Shown here piece after piece: positions 36,547 to 45,951 of a stretch of DNA of 64,000 nucleotides. This DNA is from Denitrovibrio sp. (lineage in GTDB: Bacteria > Chrysiogenota > Deferribacteres > Deferribacterales > Geovibrionaceae). Location of the stretch: the NCBI GenBank assembly GCA_002869185.1, contig PKTN01000004.1:310001-374000 (forward strand), in the 5' to 3' direction. The notes beneath the pieces were generated by a model. The model did not search any database, was not told where the DNA came from, and saw only the letters and a list, made by a program, of their open reading frames with translations. Numbering within the stretch: position 1 is the first letter of the stretch; each line of letters begins with the position of its first letter. Made by a program: the position numbers and the translations under genes.

Positions 36547-37800
36547 TTATTTCATTTTATCCCAGAGCCTATTGCCCATTTCTCGAGCATAGCTTGTTAT
36601 ATCTGTTTCATTAGCTTTAGTGAGTAGTCCGTCTTTAACGATGATCTCTCCATTTGATATGACTGTGCTCACATGTGATGAGTCCAGACCATAAATGAAG
36701 TGACCTATAAAGTTATCTGAAGTGACCTCAGTAGGTGAGTTATAGTCTAATACCACGAGGTTGTTATCACCATCACCTTTGAAACCACTTTCAGCGATAT
36801 ATTTATGTATGTTTCTGAATCTGTTATAAGCGCCATCCATCCCAAGACCTTCCACAGCTTGACCAGCTAGGAATGCTGCCTTAGCACTTCGGAGCATGTC
36901 TGAGTGCATTCCGTCAGTCCCTAGCATAACTTTATCAGTAATCTGATTATAGTTAGCCTGACCTACATTGTTGTTTTGGTTGCTTTCTATATTTTCTACA
37001 ATCCATCTTCCAGAACCTCTTACAATACCACACTCGATCTTGTCGAGATGTACGCAGTGAATGAGAATTGTTTGTGCCAGCTCCATAGCCCCAGCATCAT
37101 TGAGTCTCTGCACAACACGCTTACCATGATCTTTTACGCAAGCTTCCTGATCTGCCATAGCTTCTGCTGTGTGAACGTGTAGACCTGTGTTGAATTTATT
37201 AGCTAGCTCTACTGATTGTTTTAATAATGTACTACCTACAGTGAATGATGCGTGGAGTCCTATGTGCCCCTGACCTCCAGCAGAAAGAAATCTTTCGTGC
37301 TCATCAAGCCCTGCTTGGGCTATGTCTTGACCGTCTCTGTCTGATAGCTCATAGCATAGTAGGTGGGATATCCCAATCTTGTCAAAGGCGTCAGCTATAA
37401 TGGATAAAGAGCCTTCCACTGCGAATGGGGAAGCGTGGTGATCTATGACAAACGTGACGCCATTTTTTGCACAATACATAGCTGATGCTAGCGCACTAGC
37501 TTCTATCATGTCACGGTCTAGACATTTGTCTAGTGTCCACCAAATGTATGTAAGTATTTCGTTAAAATTCTCAGGAATCTTTTTTGGTGCTGGCATACCG
37601 CGAGCGAGGGTAGAGTATATGTGGTGATGACCACAACAGAATGATTTAGTTACTAGCTTCCCTTTACAGTCAAAAACTTCTGCATCAGTTGGAATATCGT
37701 CAACGAAGTTCATATCGTTTGACGTAACTTTTATATTTGTCTTAGTTATGGCAAATGTTTGCCAATCAATGAAAGTCGCATTTTTAAGATAAAGTGCCAT
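36547..37800 (-). CDS. ssnA: SsnA-like amidohydrolase
   Basis: The 417-residue protein matches E. coli SsnA (442 aa) in characteristic stretches: GHHHIYSTLARG carrying the first metal ligands (H58-H60), VTFVIDHHASP, HVHTAEAMADQEAC, LIHCVHLD and the metal aspartate in LGTDGMHSDM. It is a metal-dependent amidohydrolase required in described urate-degrading clusters, acting on a purine-ring-derived intermediate whose identity is not settled. The gene is tightly packed between the molybdenum hydroxylase and hyuA. Confidence 0.9.
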   Translation of the reverse strand: MALYLKNATFIDWQTFAITKTNIKVTSNDMNFVDDIPTDAEVFDCKGKLVTKSFCCGHHHIYSTLARGMPAPKKIPENFNEILTYIWWTLDKCLDRDMIEASALASAMYCAKNGVTFVIDHHASPFAVEGSLSIIADAFDKIGISHLLCYELSDRDGQDIAQAGLDEHERFLSAGGQGHIGLHASFTVGSTLLKQSVELANKFNTGLHVHTAEAMADQEACVKDHGKRVVQRLNDAGAMELAQTILIHCVHLDKIECGIVRGSGRWIVENIESNQNNNVGQANYNQITDKVMLGTDGMHSDMLRSAKAAFLAGQAVEGLGMDGAYNRFRNIHKYIAESGFKGDGDNNLVVLDYNSPTEVTSDNFIGHFIYGLDSSHVSTVISNGEIIVKDGLLTKANETDITSYAREMGNRLWDKMK

Positions 37801-37814
37801 ATTACACTTCCTTG

Positions 37815-40364
37815 TTATAATTTTACTGGGTCAACTGGTAACTTAATACGCTTCTTACCGTCAAATTTACTGAAAGCCCCAGCCACAGCCGCCGCCGTAG
37901 GTATACAGCATATTTCACCAACACCCTTCGCACCAAATGGTGCATCTTCGTCGAATATTTCGATGGTCTTAACTTCAATTTCGGGTACGTCCGTTGAACG
38001 GAGTAGTCCGATCCGACCGTATCTGCCATCGACTATCTTTCCTCTATTCAGTATTAGGTTTTCGCTGAGAGCATATCCAAGACCCATGACAACGCCACCC
38101 TCTATCTGACCTTCGAACAGCTTCCTGTTTACAACTGTTCCGCTATCGTGTGCGGCAGTAACTTTGGTGATAGCACCTTCGTCATCGAGTATAACTAACT
38201 GTGTAGCGTAACTATATGCGAAATGGCTGATAATGTCACCATCACTACCTGGAGGCATTGTCCAGTCACATAGGTATGACCCTTCATATATCTTTCCAGC
38301 TAGCTCTTTCAAGCTGTTTGTCTGAAGATCTTCCTTTAAACCAGCCGCTGCATTTAATAGTGCTTTGCCAACCAGAAAAGTTCCACGGCTAGCTGTTGTG
38401 CTTCCACCCTTAGTTTCGTAGCGTGTCTCCACAACAACTTCTATCTTGGAGGCATCATCAAGACCTAGATATTCGCAGAGCATCTGCTGGGCTATTGTGT
38501 CAACACCTTGCCCCATCTCGCTCCAACCATGATATATTCTTATGTGTTCATTTGTTAATATTTCTATTTTTGTTTGGCTAAGCTCAGGGATACCATTCCC
38601 AATTCCTCAGTTTTTTATGCCGCATGCTATGCCTACGTTCTTACTATTATTGTATTCTTCTCTGACTAGTTCTAGTGTTTTCTTTAGCCCTATCTCTTTG
38701 CGTATCTTGTGCCCACTTGTAGTTTTGAGCCCAGGTTCAAGTGCGTTTTTATACCTTATCTCCCAACGGTCAAAGCCAGTCTTTTCGCAGAGCTGATCGA
38801 TGAGCCCTTCTATAGCGAATGTAACTTGGTTCACCCCGAAGCCACGCATAGCTCCAGCTACTAGGTTATTCGTGTATACTGCTTTTGACTGAACATCTAT
38901 ATTTGGTATAAAGTATGCTCCGCCAGCATGTGTAGCAGCACGCTCCATAACAGGACCACCAGCAGATGCATATGCGCCAGTGTCGCCTATTATGCGTGCA
39001 TAAAGCCCAGTGAATTTACCGTCCTTATCGCATCCGAGTTTATAATCTAAGATCATAGGATGTCTTTTTGCGTGCATTCTTACTGATTCTTCTCTTGTTA
39101 GTGTTAATTTTACAGGTCTTTTAAGGTAGTAGGCACCAAGAGCGGCATGCCCCTGTGCTATTAGGTCTTCTTTACCGCCGAATGCTCCACCTGATGGAAC
39201 AAGTTTTACGTTAACCTGATCTATAGGTATTCCTAGTAGTTCGGATAGCTGATGTCTGTCTTCGTATATACCTTGTCCCTGCGAATAGACAGTCATGATA
39301 CCATCTTCGTATCTGGCTAGGCTACTTTCTACCTCTAAAAAGGCGTGTTCAATCAGCTGAGTTTCAAAAGTGTTTGATACGACGTATTCTGATTTTGCAA
39401 AAACGTCTGATACAGGTTCGCCGTAGCAAATGTTTGTCTCTTTGAGCAGGTTGCCACCTTCGTGGATTTTTATATCGCTCTTTTCCGCAAGTCTCATATC
39501 TGTGAGAGGTTCAAGAACTTCGTAGTCGACGTCTATTAGTTTTGCTGCCTTTCTTGCAGTGAGCATCCCGTCAGCTATAACGCAGGCTACAACATCGCCT
39601 ACATATCTAGTGGTTTCGCCCTCTGCAATGTATGCGTCCCAGTCTTTTGTTATCATGCCTATGCGGCGTTTGCCCGGTACGTCTTTATATGTGAGAACTT
39701 TGATAACACCTTCTACAGCTTCTGCTCTAGAGGTGTCTATCTTTAAAATTTTTGCTCTTGGGTGTTCAGAGAATGCGAGTGACCCGAAGATCATCTCTGG
39801 GAAGTGCATCCCGTCAGCGAATAGTGGACCGCCAACAGCTCTTTCGTATGCCTGATATTTTGGCGAGGATTGACCCATGCCACTAGACTCAAACTTAATC
39901 TGTGCTCCTTCCCTTAGCTTCTCAGCCGCTAGAAGTATAGCATCGACTATCTTAACGTAGCCTGTGCACCTACAAATGTGTGCTCTGACTGCTCTTGTTG
40001 CTTCGTCACGTGTTGGGTTAGGGTTTGTTGAAAGAAGGTGCTTAGTCCTAGTGAGCATACCTGGTGAGCAAAACCCACACTGGACAGCACCAGACGCAAC
40101 GAACGCCTCACCGAGAGTCTTTTTCAACTCCGCAGGGAAGCCTTCGATGGTTACTATATTTTTGCCTTGCATGTCTGCCATCTTTTGCCTACATGCAAGT
40201 TTCGCTTTTCCGTCTATTTCAACCAAACAGGCTCCACATGATCCCTCGCCAGAACAGCCGTCCTTGACGCTTGATAAACGCTCGGTATATCTCAGCCATC
40301 TGAGTAGTGAGACTTCTTGCCCGTCATAGTTTACTTCTGTACCATTCAGTCTGAAATTTATCAT
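37815..40364 (-). CDS. Selenium-dependent-type xanthine dehydrogenase with one in-frame UGA (candidate selenoprotein)
   Basis: Read through a single TGA (38609-38607) this is one 849-residue frame. Without readthrough it splits into 585 and 233+ residues. Residues 1-160 bind two [2Fe-2S] clusters (C37, C43, C46, C58; C96, C99, C131, C133). The rest is a molybdenum-hydroxylase body (GGAFGGKEDL, GAMRGFGVNQ, SEMGQGVDT, catalytic glutamate in GVGEICCIP near the end). The fused FeS-Mo layout without an FAD subunit, and a length near 850, fit the family called selenium-dependent xanthine dehydrogenase. The UGA is codon 586 in GIACGIKN-U-GIGNGIPE, on the loop near the substrate-contacting residues of bovine xanthine oxidase by rough alignment. 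The frame is the same on both sides, so no indel is involved. The alternatives are a fresh nonsense mutation (pseudogene) or a base-call error. Confidence 0.75.
38587..38609 (-). promoter_or_regulatory. In-frame UGA and downstream stem-loop (possible recoding site)
   Basis: On the minus strand UGA (38609-38607) is followed after six bases by GGGA-AUGGUA-UCCC (38600-38587), a 4-bp stem with a loop containing GGU. Bacterial SECIS elements usually have a longer stem and place the loop 16 or more bases from the UGA. Here it is about 10, so support is weak. Confidence 0.3.
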
Positions 40365-40379
40365 ACTAATAAGATACCC

Positions 40380-41576
40380 TTAGAATATTCTTTTGTCAGC
40401 TCTATTAAGAAGTCCTTGTAGTGTGTCTGCTGGGTTCTTGAACTTACTCATGAATATCATAGCTGCGATGATGTATGGTTTGAAGCTTGCCTCTTTGTAG
40501 AGTGGCACTCTGTATCTATCGAAAACAGATGCAGCAACTTCGCCCTCTTTACAAGAAACGCCAGTGATGTCGGCAGGGAGGCAGTGCATATAGAGTGCTT
40601 TACCTTCTCTTGTAGAAGCCATAAGCTCCTCTGTGCATTCCCAGTCTTTGTGTTTAGCGTTTTGTGCAAGGAGTTCTTTCTCGAGTTTATCTATACCTTC
40701 GAAATCATTTTTACCATAAAGATCTGTACGTTTTTCCATAGCCGCAAATGGTGCCCAGCTTTTTGGATACACTATATAAGCATCTGCGAAAGCTTCTGCC
40801 ATGTTGTTAGTCTTAGTGAATGAACCACCTGAGTTTTCTGCGTTTACGCTAGCTATCTTTTCGATATCTGGCATAACTTCGTAGCCTTCTGGATGAGCAA
40901 GTGTTACGTCCATACCGAAACGAGTTAGTAGACCAATAATCCCCTGTGGAACTGAGAGTGGCTTACCATATGATGGAGAGTATGCCCATGTCATAGCGAG
41001 CTTTTTACCTGCAAGGTTCTGTATACCACCAAGTTGCTCAATGATGTGCATAGCGTCAGCCATAGATTGTGTTGGGTGGTCAACGTCACATTGGAGATTG
41101 ACGAGAGTAGGGCGTTGCTCAAGAACACCTTCCTGATGTCCAACCTCTACAGATTGTGCTACCTCTTTCATATATTCGTGACCCTTGCCTATGTACATGT
41201 CATCTCTGATACCGATGATGTCAGCCATAAAAGAGACCATGTTTGCTGTCTCTCTCACTGTCTCACCGTGTGCTATCTGAGATTTGCCTTCATCAAGGTC
41301 TTGAACATTAAGCCCAAGCATATTGCATGCACTTGAGAAGCTGAAACGTGTTCTTGTAGAATTATCTCTGAATATTGATATACCAAGCCCAGAGTCGAAT
41401 ACTTTAGTTGAGATGTTATCTTTTCTCATATCTTTAAGTATCTCAGCCACTGTAAAAACAGCGTCTATTTCGTGGTCTGTCTTGTCCCATGTATGGAGGA
41501 AATCGTTAAGGTACATCCCCTCTGTGTTTAAAAGGCTTAGTTCTTTTATTAGTTCTTCTGTGCGTATTTTACTCAT
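40380..41576 (-). CDS. ygeW: YgeW-type carbamoyltransferase
   Basis: The 398 residues are nearly the length of E. coli YgeW (396). The carbamoyl-phosphate motif is S73-T-R-T-R77 (DNSTRTRFSF), and the second is H167-P-T-Q170 in VDHPTQSMADAM. The protein is related to ornithine and aspartate carbamoyltransferases. In purine breakdown it is thought to run in the direction that splits a ureido intermediate with phosphate to give carbamoyl phosphate, which the neighbouring carbamate kinase turns into ATP. The acceptor is inferred, not visible. Confidence 0.92.
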   Translation of the reverse strand: MSKIRTEELIKELSLLNTEGMYLNDFLHTWDKTDHEIDAVFTVAEILKDMRKDNISTKVFDSGLGISIFRDNSTRTRFSFSSACNMLGLNVQDLDEGKSQIAHGETVRETANMVSFMADIIGIRDDMYIGKGHEYMKEVAQSVEVGHQEGVLEQRPTLVNLQCDVDHPTQSMADAMHIIEQLGGIQNLAGKKLAMTWAYSPSYGKPLSVPQGIIGLLTRFGMDVTLAHPEGYEVMPDIEKIASVNAENSGGSFTKTNNMAEAFADAYIVYPKSWAPFAAMEKRTDLYGKNDFEGIDKLEKELLAQNAKHKDWECTEELMASTREGKALYMHCLPADITGVSCKEGEVAASVFDRYRVPLYKEASFKPYIIAAMIFMSKFKNPADTLQGLLNRADKRIF

Positions 41577-41669
41577 ATTTTATAGCTCCTTAGTTATGTT
41601 TATATATTTTGTGCTTATTGCCTAAGAATAGTTATCCTCAGGGGTATTCTGTAAGTTTAATACCTGTCG

Positions 41670-42617
41670 CTATTTGGTTATTATAGTTCCAGTTTTATGC
41701 TCTATAGCATCTTTTAGATCTTCTGGTGCGGTGATTATAACCTCTTCACCACCAGCCTCGATAAAGTCTATAGCCGCTTCGATCTTAGGAAGCATACTAC
41801 CCGGAGCAAAGTGCCCCTCGGATGCGTACTGCTTGATCTCAGCCAGTGTAACCTTCTCTAGCTTTTTCTCGTTAGGCTTGCCAAAGTTTATAAAAACATG
41901 ACTAACACCAGTCGAGATTATGAACTGCTTAGCGTTTATCTTCTCTGCTAGCATAGCTGATGCTCGGTCTTTGTCTATCACAGCATCCACAGCCTTGTAT
42001 CCATCGTCAGTTTTAATAACTGGGATACCGCCTCCACCACATGCTATTACGACATAATCTTTATCTACCAAGTCCCTAATAGGGTTCAACTCAACTATCT
42101 CTTTAGGGATTGGAGATGGCACAACCCTGCGAAACCCACGACCAGAATCTTCCATGTAATGCCAAGTAGGGTTTTTGGCTTTTAACTCTTTCATCTGCTC
42201 TTCAGTGAAGAATGAGCCGATAGGTTTAGATGGATTTTGAAAGAGTTCATCATTTTCGTCTACTATGACCCTAGTGATGATGGTTGCCGACTGATCTTTC
42301 ATGCCACGTCTATGAAGTTCGTTCTCAAGAGCTATCTGAAGCTGAAAGCCTATAGCCCCTTGAGTGTCTGCGACACAGCTAGATAGAGGAACCTGATGGA
42401 TACCAGCAGCCTCGTGTGAAACAGCAGAGCGTCTTAGGATAAAGCCGACTTGTGGACCATTACCATGAACTATGACAAGCCTGCTACCAGCTTCTACTAT
42501 GTCAGCTAGATGCTTGCAAGTCACTATGACAGTCTCGTACTGATCTTCGACAGATTTATGAGCTTCGTCTTTAATAAGCGAGTTACCGCCTATAGCGACT
42601 ACAACCGTCTCTTTCAT
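41670..42617 (-). CDS. arcC: Carbamate kinase
   Basis: The 315 residues match carbamate kinase throughout (VVAIGGNSLI at the N-terminus, VIVHGNGPQVGFILRRS, VIACGGGGIPVI, DKDRASAMLAEKI, PGSMLPKIEAAIDFIEAGG). The enzyme transfers phosphate from carbamoyl phosphate to ADP, giving ATP, CO2 and ammonia. In this operon it corresponds to E. coli yqeA and gives the energy-conserving step after YgeW. It lies 8 bases after ygeY. Confidence 0.95.
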   Translation of the reverse strand: MKETVVVAIGGNSLIKDEAHKSVEDQYETVIVTCKHLADIVEAGSRLVIVHGNGPQVGFILRRSAVSHEAAGIHQVPLSSCVADTQGAIGFQLQIALENELHRRGMKDQSATIITRVIVDENDELFQNPSKPIGSFFTEEQMKELKAKNPTWHYMEDSGRGFRRVVPSPIPKEIVELNPIRDLVDKDYVVIACGGGGIPVIKTDDGYKAVDAVIDKDRASAMLAEKINAKQFIISTGVSHVFINFGKPNEKKLEKVTLAEIKQYASEGHFAPGSMLPKIEAAIDFIEAGGEEVIITAPEDLKDAIEHKTGTIITK

Positions 42618-42625
42618 ATATTCTC

Positions 42626-43825
42626 CTATTTACTAAGGTAGACCTTAGGGAGTGCGGCATACATAGCGGCACATGTTACTAGGTCTTGTTTCCATGTGAT
42701 CTCGTTTGGTGCGTGAGCTTGTGCCTCTGCTCCAGGACCGAAACCTATTGTTGGTATATCAAACATACCTGTGATGGATACTCCGTTAGTAGAGAATGTC
42801 CATTTGTCTATTCTTGGTGCTTTGTTGAAAAGTTTTTCGTATGCCTCAGCTACAGACTGGCAAGCTACGTGGTCTTCCTCTACAACCCATGAAGGGAAGT
42901 AGCAATCTGTAGGATAAACGAGACCTGTGTATGCAGGTGTGTCGTATACGTACATTTCAACTTTTGCATTTGCTTTTTTTACTGATGGAAGCTCTAGTAT
43001 CTGGTTTATTGCATAATCTTTATCTTCGCCCTTAGTAAGTCTGCGGTCGATGGATATAGAGCACCCATCAGCTACTGCACATCTTGAAGGGGATGAATGG
43101 AAAATCTGTGAAACAGTTAGTGAGCCTTTTCCGAGAAAATCATCAGTGATGAGTTTAGTGTGAAGCTCTTCGAGTTCTTGTAGGATAGGAGCCATTTTGA
43201 ATATTGCGTTATCGCCACGCTCAGGAGCAGAACCGTGACAGCTTATTCCGCTTGTTGTCACCTTGATCTCCATACGTCCACGCTGTCCTCTATATATACC
43301 GCCATCTGTTGGCTCAGTAGAGATAACGAATTCTGGCTTAAGACCCATTTCGTTAACTATGTACTGCCAGCAGAGACCGTCACAATCTTCCTCTTGTACA
43401 GAACCGACCATTACGAGTGTATAATCATCCTCAAGCCCGAGGTCTTTTATGATTTTACCTGCGTATACCATAGAAGCCATTCCGCCCTCTTGGTCGCTTG
43501 TTCCTCTACCACCGATCTTTTCGTCATCTTCGAAGCCTTTGTACGGATCGAATTCCCAGTTGTCCATGTTACCAACGCCAACTGTATCTATATGTGCGTC
43601 ATATGCTATTAGTCTTTTACCGTGTCCGATAGTTCCGTGGATGTTACCCATTGGGTCTATCTCCACCTTGTCGAATCCAACTTTTTCCATCTCTTCTTTG
43701 ATACGGAGAACAACCCTCTTCTCGTCACAGCTTTCACTTGGGATAGCTACCATGTCCCTGAGGAATTTTGTCATGTCCGCTTTGTACTCTTCTGCTTTTT
43801 CTAAAATTTTCTGGAAATCCTGCAT
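42626..43825 (-). CDS. ygeY: YgeY-type M20 metallohydrolase
   Basis: The 399 residues belong to the M20 peptidase/deacylase family, YgeY branch, noted for occurring with selenium-dependent hydroxylases. Metal ligands are H78 and D80 (DAHIDTVG), D111 with catalytic E113 nearby ([10 protein letters not shown]), and glutamates in VQEEDCDG. M20 enzymes cleave amide bonds of small substrates, here presumably a ureido or acylated intermediate. It is the first gene of the leftward operon, with AGGAGG eight bases before the ATG and a promoter at 43917-43945. Confidence 0.92.
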   Translation of the reverse strand: MQDFQKILEKAEEYKADMTKFLRDMVAIPSESCDEKRVVLRIKEEMEKVGFDKVEIDPMGNIHGTIGHGKRLIAYDAHIDTVGVGNMDNWEFDPYKGFEDDEKIGGRGTSDQEGGMASMVYAGKIIKDLGLEDDYTLVMVGSVQEEDCDGLCWQYIVNEMGLKPEFVISTEPTDGGIYRGQRGRMEIKVTTSGISCHGSAPERGDNAIFKMAPILQELEELHTKLITDDFLGKGSLTVSQIFHSSPSRCAVADGCSISIDRRLTKGEDKDYAINQILELPSVKKANAKVEMYVYDTPAYTGLVYPTDCYFPSWVVEEDHVACQSVAEAYEKLFNKAPRIDKWTFSTNGVSITGMFDIPTIGFGPGAEAQAHAPNEITWKQDLVTCAAMYAALPKVYLSK

Positions 43826-43916
43826 TATTGATTGCCTCCTGATGTATATGTGTGTCTTAATTTATTAGAATTGGTATTGTGCCACTCTATTTCTATACTC
43901 CTAAACTACACAATTT

Positions 43917-43945
43917 ATTTTATATCGTCAATAAAATTTGTGTAA
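43917..43945 (-). promoter_or_regulatory. Promoter of the leftward purine operon
   Basis: On the minus strand TTACAC (43945-43940) and TAAAAT (43922-43917) are separated by 17 bp, about 90 bases ahead of the ygeY ATG. The -10 overlaps one copy of an 11-bp direct repeat. Confidence 0.45.
43918..43928 (+). repeat. Direct repeat, copy 1 (TTTTATATCGT)
   Basis: This 11-bp sequence recurs exactly 60 bp to the right, inside the divergent control region between ygeY and the YheO-like regulator gene. This copy overlaps the ygeY promoter, so repression of the leftward operon is possible. Confidence 0.5.
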
Positions 43946-43977
43946 CATGAATATTATTGTTGATTTTATAAAATATT

Positions 43978-43988
43978 TTTTATATCGT
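43978..43988 (+). repeat. Direct repeat, copy 2 (TTTTATATCGT)
   Basis: This is identical to 43918-43928 and 80 bp before the regulator ATG. A palindromic stretch (CTCAGATGAG) lies further right near 44024-44033. Both are candidate binding sites of the regulator encoded next to them. Confidence 0.5.
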
Positions 43989-44067
43989 AATATTATAGTA
44001 GTAGATTTAAAAAGCATCTCGTCTCAGATGAGAAGATGAAAGTCACTATAGAATTGAAGGTAGAAAA

Positions 44068-44754
44068 ATGAAGAAACAAGCTGAACTGGATATTATTAGA
44101 GTAGATATGACAAGTGAGGATGAAGCTATCCTTAAGTCGTATAAAGACGCTGTGGATGGAATAGCGGCATTCTTTGGCAAGCATTGCGAGGTAGCCCTCC
44201 ATAGTTTGAAAGACCCTGAGCACGCTATAATAAAGATAGTGAATAATCAGCACACCAAAAGGGTTGTAGGCGGGGCACTTTCTGAGCATGGACTTCAAAC
44301 ACTGCTAGATTTTCAGAAGAGTGGTAAGCAGGATTTTACCATCTATACTACTTCCGCTGCGAATGGTGAGCCTATGCGTACCGTTCAAACAGTGATAACT
44401 AACGACGGGCGTTCAATAGGTCTACTTGGTATAAATTTTAACATGAGCATACCTCTCGCTGAGTTTATTTCAGCGTTCAGTCTTTTCCACGAGCCTGTTG
44501 CTCCTGTATCAGATAATAAAGATATGATGGTGGCAGACAGTGTTGAAGACCTTATACATAATGCTGTTGGCGACATGGTAATGGACATCAGCACAAACAT
44601 AAACATACCTAACCACGAAAAGAATAAATACATAGTCTATGGACTTTATGAGAAAGGTATTTTCGACATAAAGGGCTCGGTTGTCATGGTGGCTAAAGAG
44701 CTAAAATTGTCCAAATACACTATATATGGCTATATCAGAGAGCTAAAGAACTAG
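44068..44754 (+). CDS. YheO/DauR-like transcriptional regulator (PAS_6 + HTH_22)
   Basis: The 228 residues have an N-terminal YheO-type PAS domain (about 20-130: YKDAVDGIAAFFGKHCEVAL, SIGLLGINFNMS). The C-terminal helix-turn-helix lies at about 185-226 (KNKYIVYGLYEKGIFDIKGS, LKLSKYTIYGYIREL). Family members such as DauR control amino-acid catabolism and sense small molecules. The gene is divergent from the purine operon and 9 bases before a PLP-enzyme gene, so it is the natural candidate regulator of both. The direct repeats at 43918 and 43978 are candidate operators. Confidence 0.88.
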   Translation: MKKQAELDIIRVDMTSEDEAILKSYKDAVDGIAAFFGKHCEVALHSLKDPEHAIIKIVNNQHTKRVVGGALSEHGLQTLLDFQKSGKQDFTIYTTSAANGEPMRTVQTVITNDGRSIGLLGINFNMSIPLAEFISAFSLFHEPVAPVSDNKDMMVADSVEDLIHNAVGDMVMDISTNINIPNHEKNKYIVYGLYEKGIFDIKGSVVMVAKELKLSKYTIYGYIRELKN

Positions 44755-44763
44755 AGGAGATAT

Positions 44764-45939
44764 ATGAAGTTTTCATACGTTTGCACTGAGTGCGACAAGG
44801 TTTTTGATATCAGACAAGAGCTTATGGTCTGCCCTGATTGTTCTGCTAGACAGAAGGCGGACGAGCCTGTCAGGGGTATATTAGAGGTTAAGCTTGAAGG
44901 CGAGGCAGATATAAGTTTCGACGTATTGGATTTATTGCCTGTAGATAAAAAATATTTTGCATCTATACCCGTGGGGAATACGCCACTTTGGAAGCCAGAA
45001 AATATACGTAATCAGACAGGTTTTTCTAACCTATATATAAAGGATGACGGCTTGAACCCGACTTTTTCTTTTAAAGACAGGGCTTCGTTCCTCGTATCCG
45101 CATTTGCAAAGATGCACGGGATAAACGAGATAGTCTTGGCTTCAACAGGTAATGCTGGATCATCTATGGCTGGAGTTGGCGCTGCTGCTGGACAGGATAT
45201 TACAATATTTTTACCAGAGACAGCACCTGAGGCGAAACTTGTGCAAGCTATGCAGTATGGTGCAAATGTATATAAGGTGGCTGGTAACTACGATCTAGCC
45301 TACGATTTTTCACTTGAATATTCAAAGGTGAAGGGTGGAATGAATAGAAATACTGGCTATAACCCTATGACCATCGAAGGGAAGAAGACAGTATCACTTG
45401 AGATCACAAAAGAGCTGGGTGAAGCTCCACATTACGTTTTTGTTTCCGCTGGTGATGGTTGCATAGTTGCTGGTGTTATCAAAGGATTCAAAGACTTGTT
45501 ACAGCTAGGTGTTATAGACAATATGCCAGTAGTTTACGCTGTTCAGGCAGAGACCAGTGACGCACTTTATAGAGCGAACGAGACAGGTAGATTTGACGGC
45601 AGACCGACACATACGATAGCTGATTCTATATGTGTGGATATCCCTAGAAACGGTTATCACGCACTTAAACTTATCAATGAGCATGATTGCAGGATAATCC
45701 GTGTCTCTGATGATGATATCCTAAGAGCACAGCATGAAATGGCGTCGAAAGCTGGGCTATTTTCTGAGCCAGCAGGTGCAACAGCATACGCCGGGTTTAA
45801 GAGTGAGATGGAGAATTTGAGCAAGGATGCAAAGGTTGTCGTTATCTCAACTGGTAACGGTTTGAAGGATGTAGTCTCCGCTATGAAAGGGATAAAAGCT
45901 CCTGAAAAGAGTATAAAAAATATAAACGAAGTTCTGTAG
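44764..45939 (+). CDS. Threonine-synthase-like PLP enzyme
   Basis: The 391 residues begin with a zinc ribbon (C7, C10, C23, C26) and continue as a fold-type II PLP enzyme. The Schiff-base lysine is K104 in TFSFKDRAS, the substrate loop is ASTGNAGSSMAG and the phosphate-binding region is VFVSAGDGCIVAG. Threonine synthase is the nearest named family, but no homoserine-pathway genes are nearby. Between a regulator and a second PLP gene of the purine island, a beta-elimination role such as splitting 2,3-diaminopropionate to pyruvate and ammonia is a reasonable inference. GAGGAGAT precedes the ATG. Confidence 0.85.
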   Translation: MKFSYVCTECDKVFDIRQELMVCPDCSARQKADEPVRGILEVKLEGEADISFDVLDLLPVDKKYFASIPVGNTPLWKPENIRNQTGFSNLYIKDDGLNPTFSFKDRASFLVSAFAKMHGINEIVLASTGNAGSSMAGVGAAAGQDITIFLPETAPEAKLVQAMQYGANVYKVAGNYDLAYDFSLEYSKVKGGMNRNTGYNPMTIEGKKTVSLEITKELGEAPHYVFVSAGDGCIVAGVIKGFKDLLQLGVIDNMPVVYAVQAETSDALYRANETGRFDGRPTHTIADSICVDIPRNGYHALKLINEHDCRIIRVSDDDILRAQHEMASKAGLFSEPAGATAYAGFKSEMENLSKDAKVVVISTGNGLKDVVSAMKGIKAPEKSIKNINEVL

Positions 45940-45951
45940 GAGGAACTAAAA

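Noticed and set aside
38516-38607. Frameshift between two halves of the molybdenum hydroxylase
   Set aside because: Both parts are in the same reading frame and the 30 codons between the TGA and the next methionine are open and family-like, so only a stop codon, not an indel, separates them.
43826-44067. Purine riboswitch upstream of the purine operon
   Set aside because: The leader was read on both strands; no purine-aptamer core or pairing pattern was seen, only promoter and repeat elements.
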